From the NCBI GenBank assembly GCA_036674765.1, contig JARVKI010000122.1, positions 1 to 64,000 on the forward strand: a stretch of 64,000 nt of DNA, read 5' to 3'. The translations under genes and the position numbers were made by a program. This DNA comes from Seiridium cupressi (lineage: Eukaryota > Ascomycota > Sordariomycetes > Amphisphaeriales > Sporocadaceae). The first letter of the stretch is position 1. The number at the start of each line of letters is the position of its first letter. Shown here one piece after another: positions 45,368 to 56,239 of this stretch. Below the pieces are notes generated by a model, which did not search any database, had not been told where the DNA came from, and saw only the letters and a program-made list of their open reading frames with translations.

Positions 45368-45907
45368 AGGAGCAAGTAAGAGTAGAATTGGTGACAACCT
45401 CAACTGGCGTGCACGAGGCCGTTTCCATGCCCTCGTTATCTCACGACTTATGAACCAACGCCAATCCCGATCCGCCCACCTACGAAGACCATCAACACGA
45501 AGCGATGAGGTATACAGCCAGCTCACGTAGGAGAAAATAGCTCGAGCAGGCCAAGATGAGATCGTGGTATGGGTATTATTCAGTAGCTGCCCGCTTGCGC
45601 TGGTAGTACATGGGGTGGCACTGCCTATGCATAATGCCATAGCAGGACCCCTAAGGCTTGACGAAGAATATGCAGTGGGGTGTTTTAGGAAAGCCAGACA
45701 GTGGGCAATCGCCTTGAAACAAAGAAACACAATTTGACATGAGCATCTATTGTCTACTAAGAGGCAATTCGCAAACTATTACCGGACCCTTCAAGCTCCG
45801 CCAAAGACGCCCAACGCCATGCCATGCAAATAGATAGAAGAGTCCCAAATATCCCACCCCATGTCAAACGCATAAGAACCATCAGAGCCATCAGAGCTAT
45901 CAGAAGC
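45368..45907. other. Convergent 3' region between MED31 and RPC11
   Basis: It should hold both 3' UTRs. A short imperfect repeat of CCATCAGAG/CTATCAGAA near 45890 was noted. No gene was seen. Confidence 0.6.
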
Positions 45908-46369
45908 CTAGTTTTCTCTCCATCGTCCACCACAAGTCATGCACTATGTTACCAGTTAGCACTCCCACCCCGGCATCATTATAATCTAGAAATCGATTCC
46001 GTATGCTTGCCTTGTAGAAACTCGTCATAGGCTCATCAGCGCTACGAATCTGGACCTGGAAGAAGGCGGCCTCGGCGCCGTTGCAGCCTTCCTTGGGGCA
46101 CTGGACGGGGGTCTTGTCGGCGTTATCCCAAGCGCCAGGGCCACCGAAGACGTCTTCCCGCTCCTTGCGCGTGAACTCCCGCCGGCTGAACATGGACGTT
46201 GTGATTAGGTGCTGGTACGGGCAGGTGCGACATTCGAGGCGATTGCGCCCGGATTCGGGACTCGTGCCGACGGTAAGGATGTTCGAGCAATGGGGGCAGA
46301 CTGTCACGAGGGTCAGCTTGAATTCGATCGGGAGCGGACAGAGGCAGTTTGAGGCTGACAGAGTAGCAT
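45908..46369 (-). CDS. rpc11: RNA polymerase III subunit RPC11 (C11), TFIIS-like
   Basis: Exons 46369-46360, 46300-46011 and 45943-45908 give 111 aa, the usual size of C11. The first exon is only 10 nt; joining gives MLLFCPHCSN, the expected start. The N-terminal zinc ribbon uses C5, C8, C27 and C30 (ECRTCPY). The C-terminal TFIIS-like ribbon uses C71, C76, C101 and C104, with the catalytic hairpin QIRSADEPMT near residues 87-96 that promotes RNA cleavage by Pol III. The second intron has a GC donor (AAG/GCAAGC...CATAG). Splicing it restores FYKCMTCGGRWREN, the invariant C-terminus. It acts in Pol III termination, re-initiation and proofreading. It shares a 562-bp divergent promoter with the ankyrin gene. 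Confidence 0.94.
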
Positions 46370-46931
46370 GGTGGCAGTGCGCGGCCGTCTGGCCTGTACT
46401 GGACAAGAGGAGGAACGTTGGGCTCTTGGTCCTTGGTCTCCGTGTCAAAGTGAAGCTTTTCGCAATCCAAGACGTGACTCCCATCGACCTTCTCGAAATT
46501 TTGACGGAGCTGCTGCAGTGCGCAGCCAATCAAGCACCGAGGGCTGCTGAAACGACGGTCCCACCCGACGAGGTGCTGCAGCTGCCCCGCCAGGTACCTG
46601 ACCGACGTCAAGTTGCACGACACAGCCCCGCGTTGCACAAGCCAGAAGCTAAGGGGCCCTCAGGCCTGTGACAATTGCATTGCATCCGGGCCCCCAAACG
46701 TCCTTTATCACCGCCACAATCATTAGGCGCTTGCTGAGATTTTACCTTTCTGGGGCGAACGAAACTAAACAACTTCATGATCCGAAGGGCCGTATTAGCA
46801 TAGCCGGACTCCCTTTCGCCTGAATCCCGAAACCACTGAGCCTCGTTCCTCCAGCGTTACCCCCGCCATTTCTCGGTCACCACGAGTTCCGGTGGACGAT
46901 CTCTAGACTAGACGAGCAACAAAGATCGAAC
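46370..46931. promoter_or_regulatory. Shared divergent promoter, RPC11 (-) and ankyrin gene (+)
   Basis: The two start codons are 562 bp apart and point away from each other. Pyrimidine-rich stretches precede the ankyrin start. No TATA box or specific factor site is evident. Confidence 0.4.
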
Positions 46932-47755
46932 ATGGCAGACACCCACGAGCACGAGGTACGACGGCCACTCCATCAGTTACATTCATGCTTGCTGATCTTG
47001 ACATAGGGTGCCTCCGCCAAAGAACAGGCCATCGAGGCCTGCCGGCGCAACAATGTCGATCTCCTGACCGAAATCATCGGCAACTGCAAGAGCGAGCAGG
47101 AGATCTCAGATCTAATGAACAAGACGACAACTGTCCTGGGAAACCATCTGTACCATGAGGCAGCGCTACAAGGAAACTGTACGTTCGATATTCTTTCTTC
47201 TCCATAACATGGGATGATGATGGCGACCTACACTCGTATCAACCCATACCACACATATCTACTCGCATACCCATGGACTTAGCCGGAATACTGACTCCCT
47301 GGGCAACAGATGAGATAATAGACCTCCTGCTCGACCAACCGAACTTTGAATGCGATCCCGTCAACCGCACTGAAGGCGACACACCGCTCCATTCCGCCAT
47401 CCGCTGGATCAACTCAGAACCCCCCGCCCAGCGCGAGTTCGGCAACGCCTTGGTAGAGATGATGCTAGAGGCAGGATCGAATCCCCGGGTGAAAAACAAG
47501 GCCAAGCTAACGGCCTATCAACTGGTGGACCCGACAAACAAGGGGTTGAGAGAACTGATCCAGAAGCATGAATATGCTAGTCTGAACCAAGGAGATTTCG
47601 TGGACGCTAGTGAAGTCAAGGGCGGGTCGAGTAGTGCGAATATGTTCGCAGACGTTCAGGGTGCAGAAAGCGACGACGATGCCGAATTTAGCGGAAGTGA
47701 TGATGAGGAACGAGCCGAATTCGAACGCAGGAGAGCTGCCAAAAAGGGGCGGTAG
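46932..47755 (+). CDS. Ankyrin-repeat protein, small fungal type
   Basis: Exons 46932-46955, 47007-47178 and 47310-47755 encode 213 aa. The joins give MADTHEHEGASAKEQAIEAC and ALQGNYEIIDLLLDQP, the latter completing an ankyrin helix pair. Ankyrin units cover about residues 10-160: RRNNVDLLTEII, then HLYHEAALQGNYEIIDLLL, then TPLHSAIRWI...ALVEMMLEAGSNPRVKNKAKLTAYQL. The C-terminus is strongly acidic (ESDDDAEFSGSDDEE) and ends in a basic stretch, RRRAAKKGR. The layout resembles yeast YCR051W, a cytosolic/nuclear ankyrin protein of unknown role. It is probably a protein-protein adaptor. Confidence 0.82.
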
Positions 47756-48867
47756 AGACCTGGAATACCATCAATGTCTGATATTTACACAACACTTCCG
47801 AGCCCATGCACATACCGCCTGGCCAAATCCACACGCGCTCCCGGCGTTAGGGCCAGCAAATGGCATTAGACCCGTGGCCGTGAAGTGGCGTACATGAAGA
47901 ACGGATGTCAAAGCGTGCTGGAGGGTTCGATAGATCTCGGCGAGAAAGCATCCTGCGCATGAGCAATGTTATTAAACCTCTGCACATGTTGATTTATAGA
48001 GTTATCATTTGTTTGACTTCCTTAGATGAAGTAATCTTCCGAGGAGGAGCACCATTCAGTAAGGATTCGATATTGGACAATCCCTATAGTTCCATATCGG
48101 CTTGCCCAGGAACAGCATGACTTGTAGCTACTCCATTATATATGCTGGGTATGCATTAGTACTCTTGTGGACTCGAAACTCCCGGTTCTGCAAATGAGAC
48201 ACGCGCCATACTTTTGATAATAATGTGTGGGACGAAAGACGAGATGAAACATTGGAAGCTTCATAGAAACACTGATATTTAGAGGACGAGGATGCCTAGT
48301 GGAAGTTGAAGACCATCATTGATCTCTACTGTGCAGATATCGACACAAAGTTGGTCTGTAAGTAGGGGCAGGACTCTTGGAAGTACATCGGATCAACTAC
48401 AAGTCAACTCCAGATGCAACTCCTGATGATACCACATAATCGCAGTCGCGAGAGGCGTGGGAGATGAGATCAAAGAGACCGATACTAGCATAATCAAGTG
48501 CAAAGAAAATCAGGAACTGATAGACAGTAAGGCAACCAAGTGGGTCTAATAAGATGAGCGGCTGGCGAAACGGATAGACCAAGATCCTTAGTAAATGTTT
48601 CAAAGTCATGCTTTAGAACATCAAGGGCATGTTCTTCAAAATAAAATATGGTATATCCACAGGACTCATGGTTGGCTCTTATACTATATCTTAAAGTGGA
48701 GGTAAGGGCGTTAGAACGTGGCAATCCCAGCACAAAGCTGCTTCAATTATCTCGTCTCCAAGTATCATCACCATTCGAACAGCATCCCCCGAATAAATGG
48801 CACGTTTCTATGAATTCGCTCCAAGCAGCGCTGTCATGTGATATACACAAATCTTATAGCCCGCATC
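47756..48867. other. Convergent spacer, 1.1 kb
   Basis: It lies between the 3' ends of the ankyrin gene and the minus-strand unknown gene. No coding or repeat signal was seen. Confidence 0.6.
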
Positions 48868-49744
48868 TTATAGGTTCTTTCTCATGCTGGCGCCTGAGAG
48901 CATGTTCAACATCCGCTTACGCTCCTCGTCGTTGGGCGGGCGCCACCACTCATCGGCTTCGACCTTCTCGAACCCTTTCTCTCTCCAAATTTTAAGCTGC
49001 TCGGGTCCGATCTGATGCCACGGAATACCAAGATCTTTCGATACGTGGTCTCTCATGTGGTTCGTCACATCCGCATCGTGCGTGGCAGGGGCCTTTCCAT
49101 CAACGAAAAACATGTCAAACATTGTCCGGCGTTCCGCTTCATCCCTCTTGAGACGCCTCTCCATCCCTCTCACCGCAGAGGACCTGCTGTACGGCCTCGG
49201 CTTGAACCAGTCATTGACTTTTTCCCAGTCCAGCTGGGATCCCGCCTCATCATAGGTTGGTGAGCCGTCGCGGCCTTTCCGGTGGCAGACGTGTAGATGA
49301 TGAAACGTGGCCGACGGATCCATGAGCCTCTCCTGCTTGTCAAGCTCATCCTTCTGTGCTCTACTCAGCCGCCCTTTAGGCTTCTCTGGCTTGGGAATAG
49401 AAAACTGAGATTTCCATTCTTCGCTCGCATAACTCATTCGCGGCCGCTTGACCCTGCCCGGCGTGGGGCGGGGATCGCGCAGCTGCGATCGGTCATAGTC
49501 AAATTCTAGATCAGGTGTGGGTCAAGCGAGGCTTCGGTTCTATGTTATCCGCCTTGTAGTCTTCTGGCTTGCTGTCCGACTTCTTGCTCCGCTTCGTATT
49601 GCTATGACCATCGGAACCTCCCAGCGCACTAGACCCTCTCTTCTGGCTGAAAGACTCGGGCTCAGGGAACATTTTTGGTGGAAAGGGCACCTGAGGCCCG
49701 CCCGAAGAACTCCCCAAGGCACTTGGTGGTGCTATGCGTGGCAT
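48868..49744 (-). CDS. Unrecognised basic, probably nuclear protein; intron unresolved
   Basis: The start at 49744 opens MPRIAPPSALGSSSGGPQVP, followed by Ser/Lys-rich sequence with a KRSKKS-type basic cluster. The main part (exon 2, ending at 48868) is hydrophilic and alpha-helical, with many Arg, Lys, Glu, Trp and aromatic residues (WFKPRPYSRSSAVRGMERR, GIPWHQIGPEQLKIWREKG). The two parts are in different frames. The best joins remove a phase-1 intron ending at 49506 (GATCTAG) with a donor at 49617 (254 aa) or 49608 (257 aa), but both donors are weak. The strong amino-acid bias and length support a real gene. I know no named domain in it. A frameshift in place of an intron cannot be excluded. 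Confidence 0.6.
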
Positions 49745-50458
49745 TTCAAATGCACTGCATGTATTGTTTGAGATGATTTATGCGACGGGGAGGTATGAAT
49801 CCTTATATGCGGATCCCACGGATGCTTCGTCGACGAAGTTGCGAGTCACCCAGAAAGTCACCACCTAAAAGCGCGTTTAGTTTATTTACGCGTAACTACA
49901 TGTATTTACGTTCTGGCCCACCAACGTAATCCCTGCTCGGCCGTGACCCCGTCTATGAACTCCACGTGGGTACAATGTACAGTAGTAGGTGGATCTCACC
50001 CCAGATGTTCAGTATCCCCACGTAAAGGCTTAGTAGAAAGCATGGTGCACAAAGTAATGATCTGCTAAGCAGGCAGCATGAATTATATATTGTGGATGAT
50101 ATTTTTTTGGGGACCGAGATACAGTGGGGTCTTCGTTGACTGCGCCGATACCGCTACAACATTTATGCGCACTATGCATATATTTGCTTGATCGAAAGTT
50201 GTCTTGCACTGGTCTCAGCCGTACGATCCTGTATACTGCAGAGTCTCAACACACACGTTCAGGGCCAAACATATCAGGCCCTGATCCTAGCCTTCCCATC
50301 TGCATTACTCGACAGACAATATTACATACCCGATCAAAATGCTCCGCTAAAATCATGCTGTCGTACCGACTCAGTGCGACCCCGGGTCGTGTTCCTTGAG
50401 GAGTTTTGATGATAAAATCACATGTCTTTTCTGTAATCTTGATATCCAGGAGACTGGC
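49745..50458. other. Intergenic spacer, 0.7 kb
   Basis: It holds the promoter of the minus-strand unknown gene and the 3' flank of the CFEM gene. Nothing else was seen. Confidence 0.6.
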
Positions 50459-51181
50459 TTACAACGCAGCGACAACGCCCAACATACCGGCCAACACACC
50501 ACCAATGACCTTAGCAGCCGCAGCCGTCGGTGCGGCGTTGGCGGTACCTGTAGCACTAATCCCATCAGTGCTCGAGACGGTCGCGGTATGAACCGATCCG
50601 CCAAGAGTCTTCGTCTCGGAAACCGATACTGTTCCGCTCGTCGAGCCGATGATCGTGTCCCCGCTGCGGCTCAAAGAGTTGCTCATACTTCCACTGCTTG
50701 TCTCACTCCCTCCGCTTGTGCTTCCAGTGCTCGAGCTTGACGGGGCACTGGTGATGCTCATACTGCCCGTGGAAGTGGCTGATCCGGTAGCGGTCGACGA
50801 AATGGTGAGCTCGCCTGCCGATAGCGACGAACAGACGGCGGATCCGGCGCTCTGCGCCTGGGCCAATTCGGTTGCGTTGCACGCTCCGATCAGACAGCCG
50901 GCGGCTGCGGCACCGATGGCAGCTTGGGTTGGTCCGCACGGGCAGGCGATGTCGTTGAGGTTGCAGCCGGCCTGGGCAATGGCCGAGGTGAGGCAAGGGA
51001 TCTGGAGAAGAGAAAATGATCAGTTTAGAGCATGGCCGATGTGCTGGTTGTTTGTAGCGAAGAAACCCCCGGTTATGCCGATCCTTGGGAGCATGAGCCA
51101 ACTTACCGCACACGAGGGCTGGCCGGGGAAATATTGGGCAGCCCCAATCGTCACGCCTGTGAGAAGGAGAATGGACTTCAT
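50459..51181 (-). CDS. CFEM-domain GPI-anchored cell-surface protein
   Basis: Exons 51181-51107 and 51001-50459 (105-nt intron, GTAAGT...CTCCAG) encode 205 aa. A signal peptide (MKSILLLTGVTIGAAQYFPG) is followed by a CFEM domain at about residues 20-90. All eight cysteines are present: SC-x3-PC, AGC, IAC-PC-G, AGC, GAC and AVC, in the expected order and spacing. A Ser/Thr/Gly-rich stalk (about 95-185) suits heavy O-glycosylation. The hydrophobic C-terminus (AAKVIGGVLAGMLGVVAAL) has no basic tail, which is typical of a GPI attachment signal. CFEM proteins act in haem/iron uptake, wall structure or host interaction. Whether the haem-ligand Asp is present needs structural alignment; the segment CNLNDIACPCG has a suitably placed Asp. 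Confidence 0.9.
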
Positions 51182-52191
51182 TTTCGCAGGTTCTTCAGGA
51201 ATTGACTAGATGTTCAAATAAGAAGTTGGACTCAATAGACGCGCAAATGCCATCACAGCTTCGGTTGATGTGCGGTTGGAGAAGTAGGAGGGAGGGACGA
51301 GAACTGGGGCCGTCAGGCCGAGGGAGCTGCAACATATATTCGGCAGCTACATTTTCAGCTTCAATTAGGAAGCCACCGGCGTTGTTCAGAACCGCCCTTG
51401 TCCTAGCATGTGGTTCTATTGGCAGTTGCTGCTAGACAAACCGCGATGAACGAAGACGTTCGCCCATTTGGGAAGCGCCACCGATTTAGACTTAAACCAC
51501 GACTCTCATTGGTAAGTGCCGACACAGTGTGCATTGTGAAGAGTAATCGCGTAAAAGCTTGGATATCAGAGCGGGGGTTAAGAGAGCCCCTGCGAGATAG
51601 ATAAATGCAGGGACCTACAAAGTGCACGATCTGCGGAAGCGGTGCAGAGAGCAGTGTACTGCGTTAACAGGAGCGGACTGGCCCTGATCCACAGGGTCTG
51701 GACCGCACTGTAGGAGCTCGGGAGCTCTTCAATAGCTCCATGTACATGCTTACATACATTGTAAATTGTAGACGGTTTCTAGTTAGCTCCTCCTAGTGCA
51801 TGAGCTTGATACTGTAGCTCACCGCAGCGCTCATGAGCATGTTATCTAATTAGCTTGCTCTGTGCAGGCATTTCGACCTTTAAAAACTCGCAAACCTCCG
51901 GAGCATTCGGAGGGGATAGAATTATTTGCCGATCAGGAAAGGCGCTACAGGACCGGTTCGGCACATGAGCCTTATCTTTGGCGTAAATTAAGTTTTCAAG
52001 GCAAGGACAGTGAAAATCTTATCTCTGGCCGCAATCCAGCAACCGAGCCCAACCCACGCGCCGCAGACACGAAGACTAGCTCGGGGGGTTGCAAGCTTCA
52101 ACGAGAGTCGGGGAGAGCCTGGCTGTGCCTCTGTTGGGACCACCAGCCATCCAGCATAGCAAGTCAAGACAAGCACGATCGAAGTTTCATC
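51182..52191. other. Divergent spacer with an imperfect inverted repeat
   Basis: It separates the CFEM gene (-) and the phosphoesterase gene (+). GCACTGTAGGAGCT at 51705-51718 faces AGCTCCTCCTAGTGC at 51785-51799, an imperfect inverted repeat spanning 95 bp. The frame upstream of the phosphoesterase ATG is open for 110 codons but contains no ATG, so it is treated as 5' UTR. Confidence 0.5.
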
Positions 52192-53193
52192 ATGGGGGTC
52201 AAGACTAGGCTTCTAATTATCTCTGACACTCATGGCAAGATCTTCCCTATCCACGAGGACGAGCAGCGAGCAGATGTGGCCATCCACTGCGGTGACCTGA
52301 CAGACGAGTCTAAGATTGACGAGTTTCGTAGAACCATCGAGTTGCTGCGACGCCTCCCTGTACCACTGAAATTGGTGATTTCCGGTAATCATGACCTGAC
52401 TCTTGATGAGCTAGCATTTAGACGGGCGTTATCAGATACACCACAGGACATCGAACCTGACTTGATCACAAGAGAATCCGGGCATTTTGGTGAGTCTAGG
52501 CGACTTTTTGAGGAGGCTAAAGATGCCGGCATCGTATTTCTGGACGAGGGCAACTACCAGTTCACCCTAGAAAACGGAGCGAACTTAAGAATTTATGCAA
52601 GCCCGTATACCCCCTCGAACGGTGGTGGGGCTTTCCAATATCCTCATCACACCAATCACGACTTTACCCTTGCTGAAGGGACGCATGTTTCTGTTACACA
52701 TGGTCCGCCAAAAGGAATTATGGACTACACGGACTCGAAAAAGAGGGCAGGGTGTCCTCAACTCTTCAGCGCCATCGCTAAGACGAAACCACTGCTTCAT
52801 TGTTTCGGTCACATCCATGAAGGCTGGGGCGCCAAGCTGGTGACCTGGAGAGACCATCTGGGCGATAGTCCATCGCATTTCTCGGCCATTGATAACGACA
52901 AGTCGCTGGTCATAGAGAAGCTGTCTAACTTGTCACTAAGCAAGTTCGATACCGCGGAGTCGATATTGGAAAAGACCCAAAGAGTTCAATCGTACGCCAA
53001 CAAAGGATGCTGCAGTACCAGTCACTGTCTTGGGGACAAGAATCCTATCAATCATGGTACGCAAACTCTTTTCATTAATGCATCCATCCAAGGGAGAGAG
53101 AACGAACTACCGGTACATCCGCCATGGATAGTCGACATTGAGCTGCCAATATCAGCTGTACAGCCGTCGAAACTTTTACATACTCCGGAGTAA
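52192..53193 (+). CDS. Calcineurin-like metallophosphoesterase (MPPED/UPF0046-like)
   Basis: The single exon encodes 333 aa from the first ATG of a longer open frame. All metal-binding motifs of the family are present: SDTHG (Asp12, His14), CGDLTD (Asp35), GNHD (Asn66, His67), THGPP (His170) and GHIHEG (His207, His209). The order and spacing match the small MPPED1/2-type cyclic-nucleotide phosphodiesterase-like enzymes, which end near residue 245. About 85 extra residues follow, rich in Ser and Asn, with KGCCSTSHC and no known domain. No signal peptide is present, so it should be cytosolic. The true substrate is unknown. Confidence 0.87.
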   Translation: MGVKTRLLIISDTHGKIFPIHEDEQRADVAIHCGDLTDESKIDEFRRTIELLRRLPVPLKLVISGNHDLTLDELAFRRALSDTPQDIEPDLITRESGHFGESRRLFEEAKDAGIVFLDEGNYQFTLENGANLRIYASPYTPSNGGGAFQYPHHTNHDFTLAEGTHVSVTHGPPKGIMDYTDSKKRAGCPQLFSAIAKTKPLLHCFGHIHEGWGAKLVTWRDHLGDSPSHFSAIDNDKSLVIEKLSNLSLSKFDTAESILEKTQRVQSYANKGCCSTSHCLGDKNPINHGTQTLFINASIQGRENELPVHPPWIVDIELPISAVQPSKLLHTPE

Positions 53194-53835
53194 GGTATGC
53201 TACCGGGATATGTGCATTTGAGGAGTAACAAAACCATACTCAACACTTACTCATGAGGGACGAAATTTCGACACATGATTTAAGGATGAGAGGAATTTGC
53301 TATATGCGCGGACTACGGGCGAGACAGACTATGCAGCAGGAAGAGCAAGAGGCGCAGTGAGGGTTGGAATGCGAGACAATTGCAGTTCTGGCACCGGTAA
53401 GCAGTCTGAAGTTACTCACGAGTTCTCCTCTCTACCAATCAGCTATTTCAGGTTCGCATCATTCCGGCCGGGTGCCAGATTTATTAGTCCCTTGGAGGCG
53501 TATTAGGACAAACCCCAGTATCAAAAGGTATATCTCATTCAAATAACAGAGACCATTTGTACTAATGTAGTGTATTGGATATCATAATGCTGTGTACGCG
53601 AAGGGTATCAGGTATCGAATCTCTATCCATCGTCGGGGGTGGTGTTCCCCCAAGCAAAACATCTACTGTACTCAGCAATGGATTCAGTCCGGCTGTCCGA
53701 TGCTTAGACTGGGCTGACCCTAGTTCACGCCCTAGCACTTTGCTCAATGTCCCAGTAATACCAAAACGCCCTTGAACCCGGTCATCCACTCTTCAACTCA
53801 TCACACATGACCCATTTATTTTTTGTTTATGCAGC
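53194..53835. other. Convergent spacer, 0.64 kb
   Basis: It holds the 3' ends of the phosphoesterase and thaumatin-like genes. No gene was seen. Confidence 0.6.
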
Positions 53836-55100
53836 TTAGGAAAGTATAAAGCTCGCAAAGATAGCCGCTACTGCCATGATCAGACCCGGCCTCTTGAGGT
53901 TTGCGGCGGCGCCAGGAACGGAGTCGATGTAGGTGATGTTCATAGCGATCTTCTGCATCTCTTCTGTTACAACACCACCAGCGGCAAGTGCAGAAAGTTG
54001 TGTGCCGTAGGTCGCAAGGATGTTCGTGCTGCGTCCTTCTGGGCAAAAGACGACCTCCCAGCCTCCACCACTCGGGATAATAAAGGTAGAGGTTTGATCA
54101 TCGTAGGCGAAACTATATGCATCGGGGCACACGGTCTTTGCGTTCTCCGCATACTCGCTGCGTTTGCAAACGTTCGGGTCGTTGTAATCGCCCGTGCAGC
54201 AGTCGCTCTCAGAGTTGGTGGCGGCGCAAGCGCTCTTGCAGGGATCGAAGACAGGACGCTCAATCTGGTCGTCAGGATACGGATAGACACCGTCGCCCGG
54301 CTTGTCGGGCGGAAACGCCTGAAGATCCCAGGGACACCAATTAGTAATACCGGAATTCGTCTGGGTATCTTCATATGGCATCGGATAGCTTGAGTTGGTG
54401 TAATAATACCCAGTTCTATTGGGCGACATAAGATACCCAGGCGTCGCTATGCAAGCCGCGTTGACGAAGTTTGGCGGGATGGCGCTTGTGTTGTCCGCCG
54501 GCTGGTACACGACCCCTACAGGTAAGTTGTAGCCATCAACCAACGAGATATCGTAGAAGGTCTGTCTTCCGGTAGTGCCTCCCGCCAAGTTGAACTCGGC
54601 GAGCGTGACTGGAACGGCACCCTAGAATATTGTCAATCTCGAGCGCACTGCTTAGTGAGCGCGCGGTAACTTACACTATATTCACATTCCAGCATCCCAA
54701 AACAATCGCCTGTTTGACATGTGGCAGTGTCGTCGCTAACGGTACAATTGGTCCTGCCCCAGACTCGTCCGTTCCAGGTTGGTCCCACGGTCATGTTCCT
54801 TGTTTCGCCAGGGGCCAGCTCAAAGCCACTGGATTCCGGACCATCGCCATCTTGCGTAGCTACACCAGGCCATATTGTATCGCCACAACTGTTGGTGACA
54901 ATCAGAGGTATTGGGTTTTCCCGCTTGGATACTGTGCGCCTGGCCACTCCATCTATTGCGTCTGCTATTGGCCTAGGGTGGAGATAGTCCGAGTTGTGCA
55001 ACCCGTGATTGCTGGGGTATACAACTGCCTGTGCAACTAATACTTGTGATGACAGCAGCAGCGCTGCCGTGGCATACGAGGTTCGTTTGGAGGAAGGCAT
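53836..55100 (-). CDS. Thaumatin-like protein, probably GPI-anchored
   Basis: Exons 55100-54675 and 54621-53836 (53-nt intron, GTAAGT...TCTAG) encode 403 aa. MPSSKRTSYATAALLLSS starts a signal peptide; an ATG 33 bp upstream (55133) is an alternative start. The thaumatin domain begins IPLIVTNSCGDTIWPG. It carries the family signature ATCQTGDCFGMLECEYS and, across the intron, VPVTLAEFNLAGG and TFYDISLVDGYNLPVGV. Many cysteines follow (DPCKSACA, DCCTGDYNDPNVCKRSEY), and CPDAYSFAYDDQTSTF is the typical C-terminal block. After the domain a short linker and a hydrophobic C-terminus (PGLIMAVAAIFASFILS) suggest a GPI signal. Thaumatin-like proteins bind or cut beta-glucans. Here a role in wall remodelling at the fungal surface is likely. 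Confidence 0.88.
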
Positions 55101-56239
55101 TGGACGCTGGCGTATTATTGGATGCCGCGGCATTATTTTGGTATGTTCGATTTGACTTTGTATATGCTGTTTCGCTAAAAGGATGCGGCGTGCGTGCGGG
55201 TTGTCGAAGGTGTCGCAGGTGTTTACTGGATATCGCAGCTTGGAGTTTGCAACAGCGATAGTATCCCGACAATCCAAAATCTCATGGTAGAGGGAAGTTG
55301 AAGAGGGATCCAGATGACTTCTTGAACGTTCGCCAAGAGAAGTTCTTCCGACCAAAACAACAGGGTTCATTCCAAGCTCACTCGACGGACTGGGCTTCTG
55401 GTGGGCTAGATGCGCGACCCTGCGCTGCTCGAGGACGGCTCAGCACCAATCAGCGAACATTGGCAGCTGAACTGCGGAAATAAAGACTGTGACGTAGGGA
55501 TCTCAAAGCGAGGGACGAATAGCGAGTTAGACAAGGCGCGATTATCTTGGTAGATCGAGGTCCACCCCAATGATCCTGGTCGGTATACCAAGAGCGTGAT
55601 TCGTGAATGCAGGAAACGAGATTAAAACCAGGAACGGACCAGAAACGGCGGGAGACCAATTCTCAAGAGCCGGTGGCTGCCAATTGGATAAACTTTACTT
55701 GGGTGATATGGTGCACAACTAGAAAAGGAGCGGGCAGGGTTAAGCAGATAGGGTGATGAAGGTTAAATGAGAGCCGGCCATGAAGCCATCGTAATGCTAG
55801 AGTCGTCTTGTCAAGACGGGACAAAATGACACGGCATTTGGCGTTCAAGTTCACCATGCAGGGGGGACGAGCGATGACGCACAAGGCTTGGACGCGACTG
55901 CCCTGTTTTACTAGGGTTGCGATTAAAGTTCAGGGGTCCAGCTTAAACGCTATAATTGTACTAGCTCGTCTTTTGGAGGCAGGTCCCGCTGCACTGTGTG
56001 CTTAGCGACATGATCATACGGCAGACGGCAGACGGTAAGTGTCAAACTGTCTATTTCGTGTTGAGCGAATGTGGGGCAAATATATAGCTTACGTTGTAGC
56101 TAAATTATCGATATCTAGTCCAACTATATCGGGCTGCGCTGGAGTAGGGGGAATGAAATCGATATATGTTTGTAGTACGGACTTCAGTGGCAATAATAAC
56201 CCAAACTGTTGCGCTCTGAGTATATATCGGGTTATGTAC
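55101..56239. other. Intergenic spacer, 1.1 kb
   Basis: It contains the promoter of the thaumatin-like gene. A 5' non-coding exon is possible because its frame stays open upstream. Nothing else was recognised before the prenyltransferase relic. Confidence 0.55.

Noticed and set aside
51862..52191. N-terminal extension of the phosphoesterase by 110 codons
   Set aside because: The frame is open but contains no ATG, and its composition is unlike the catalytic domain.
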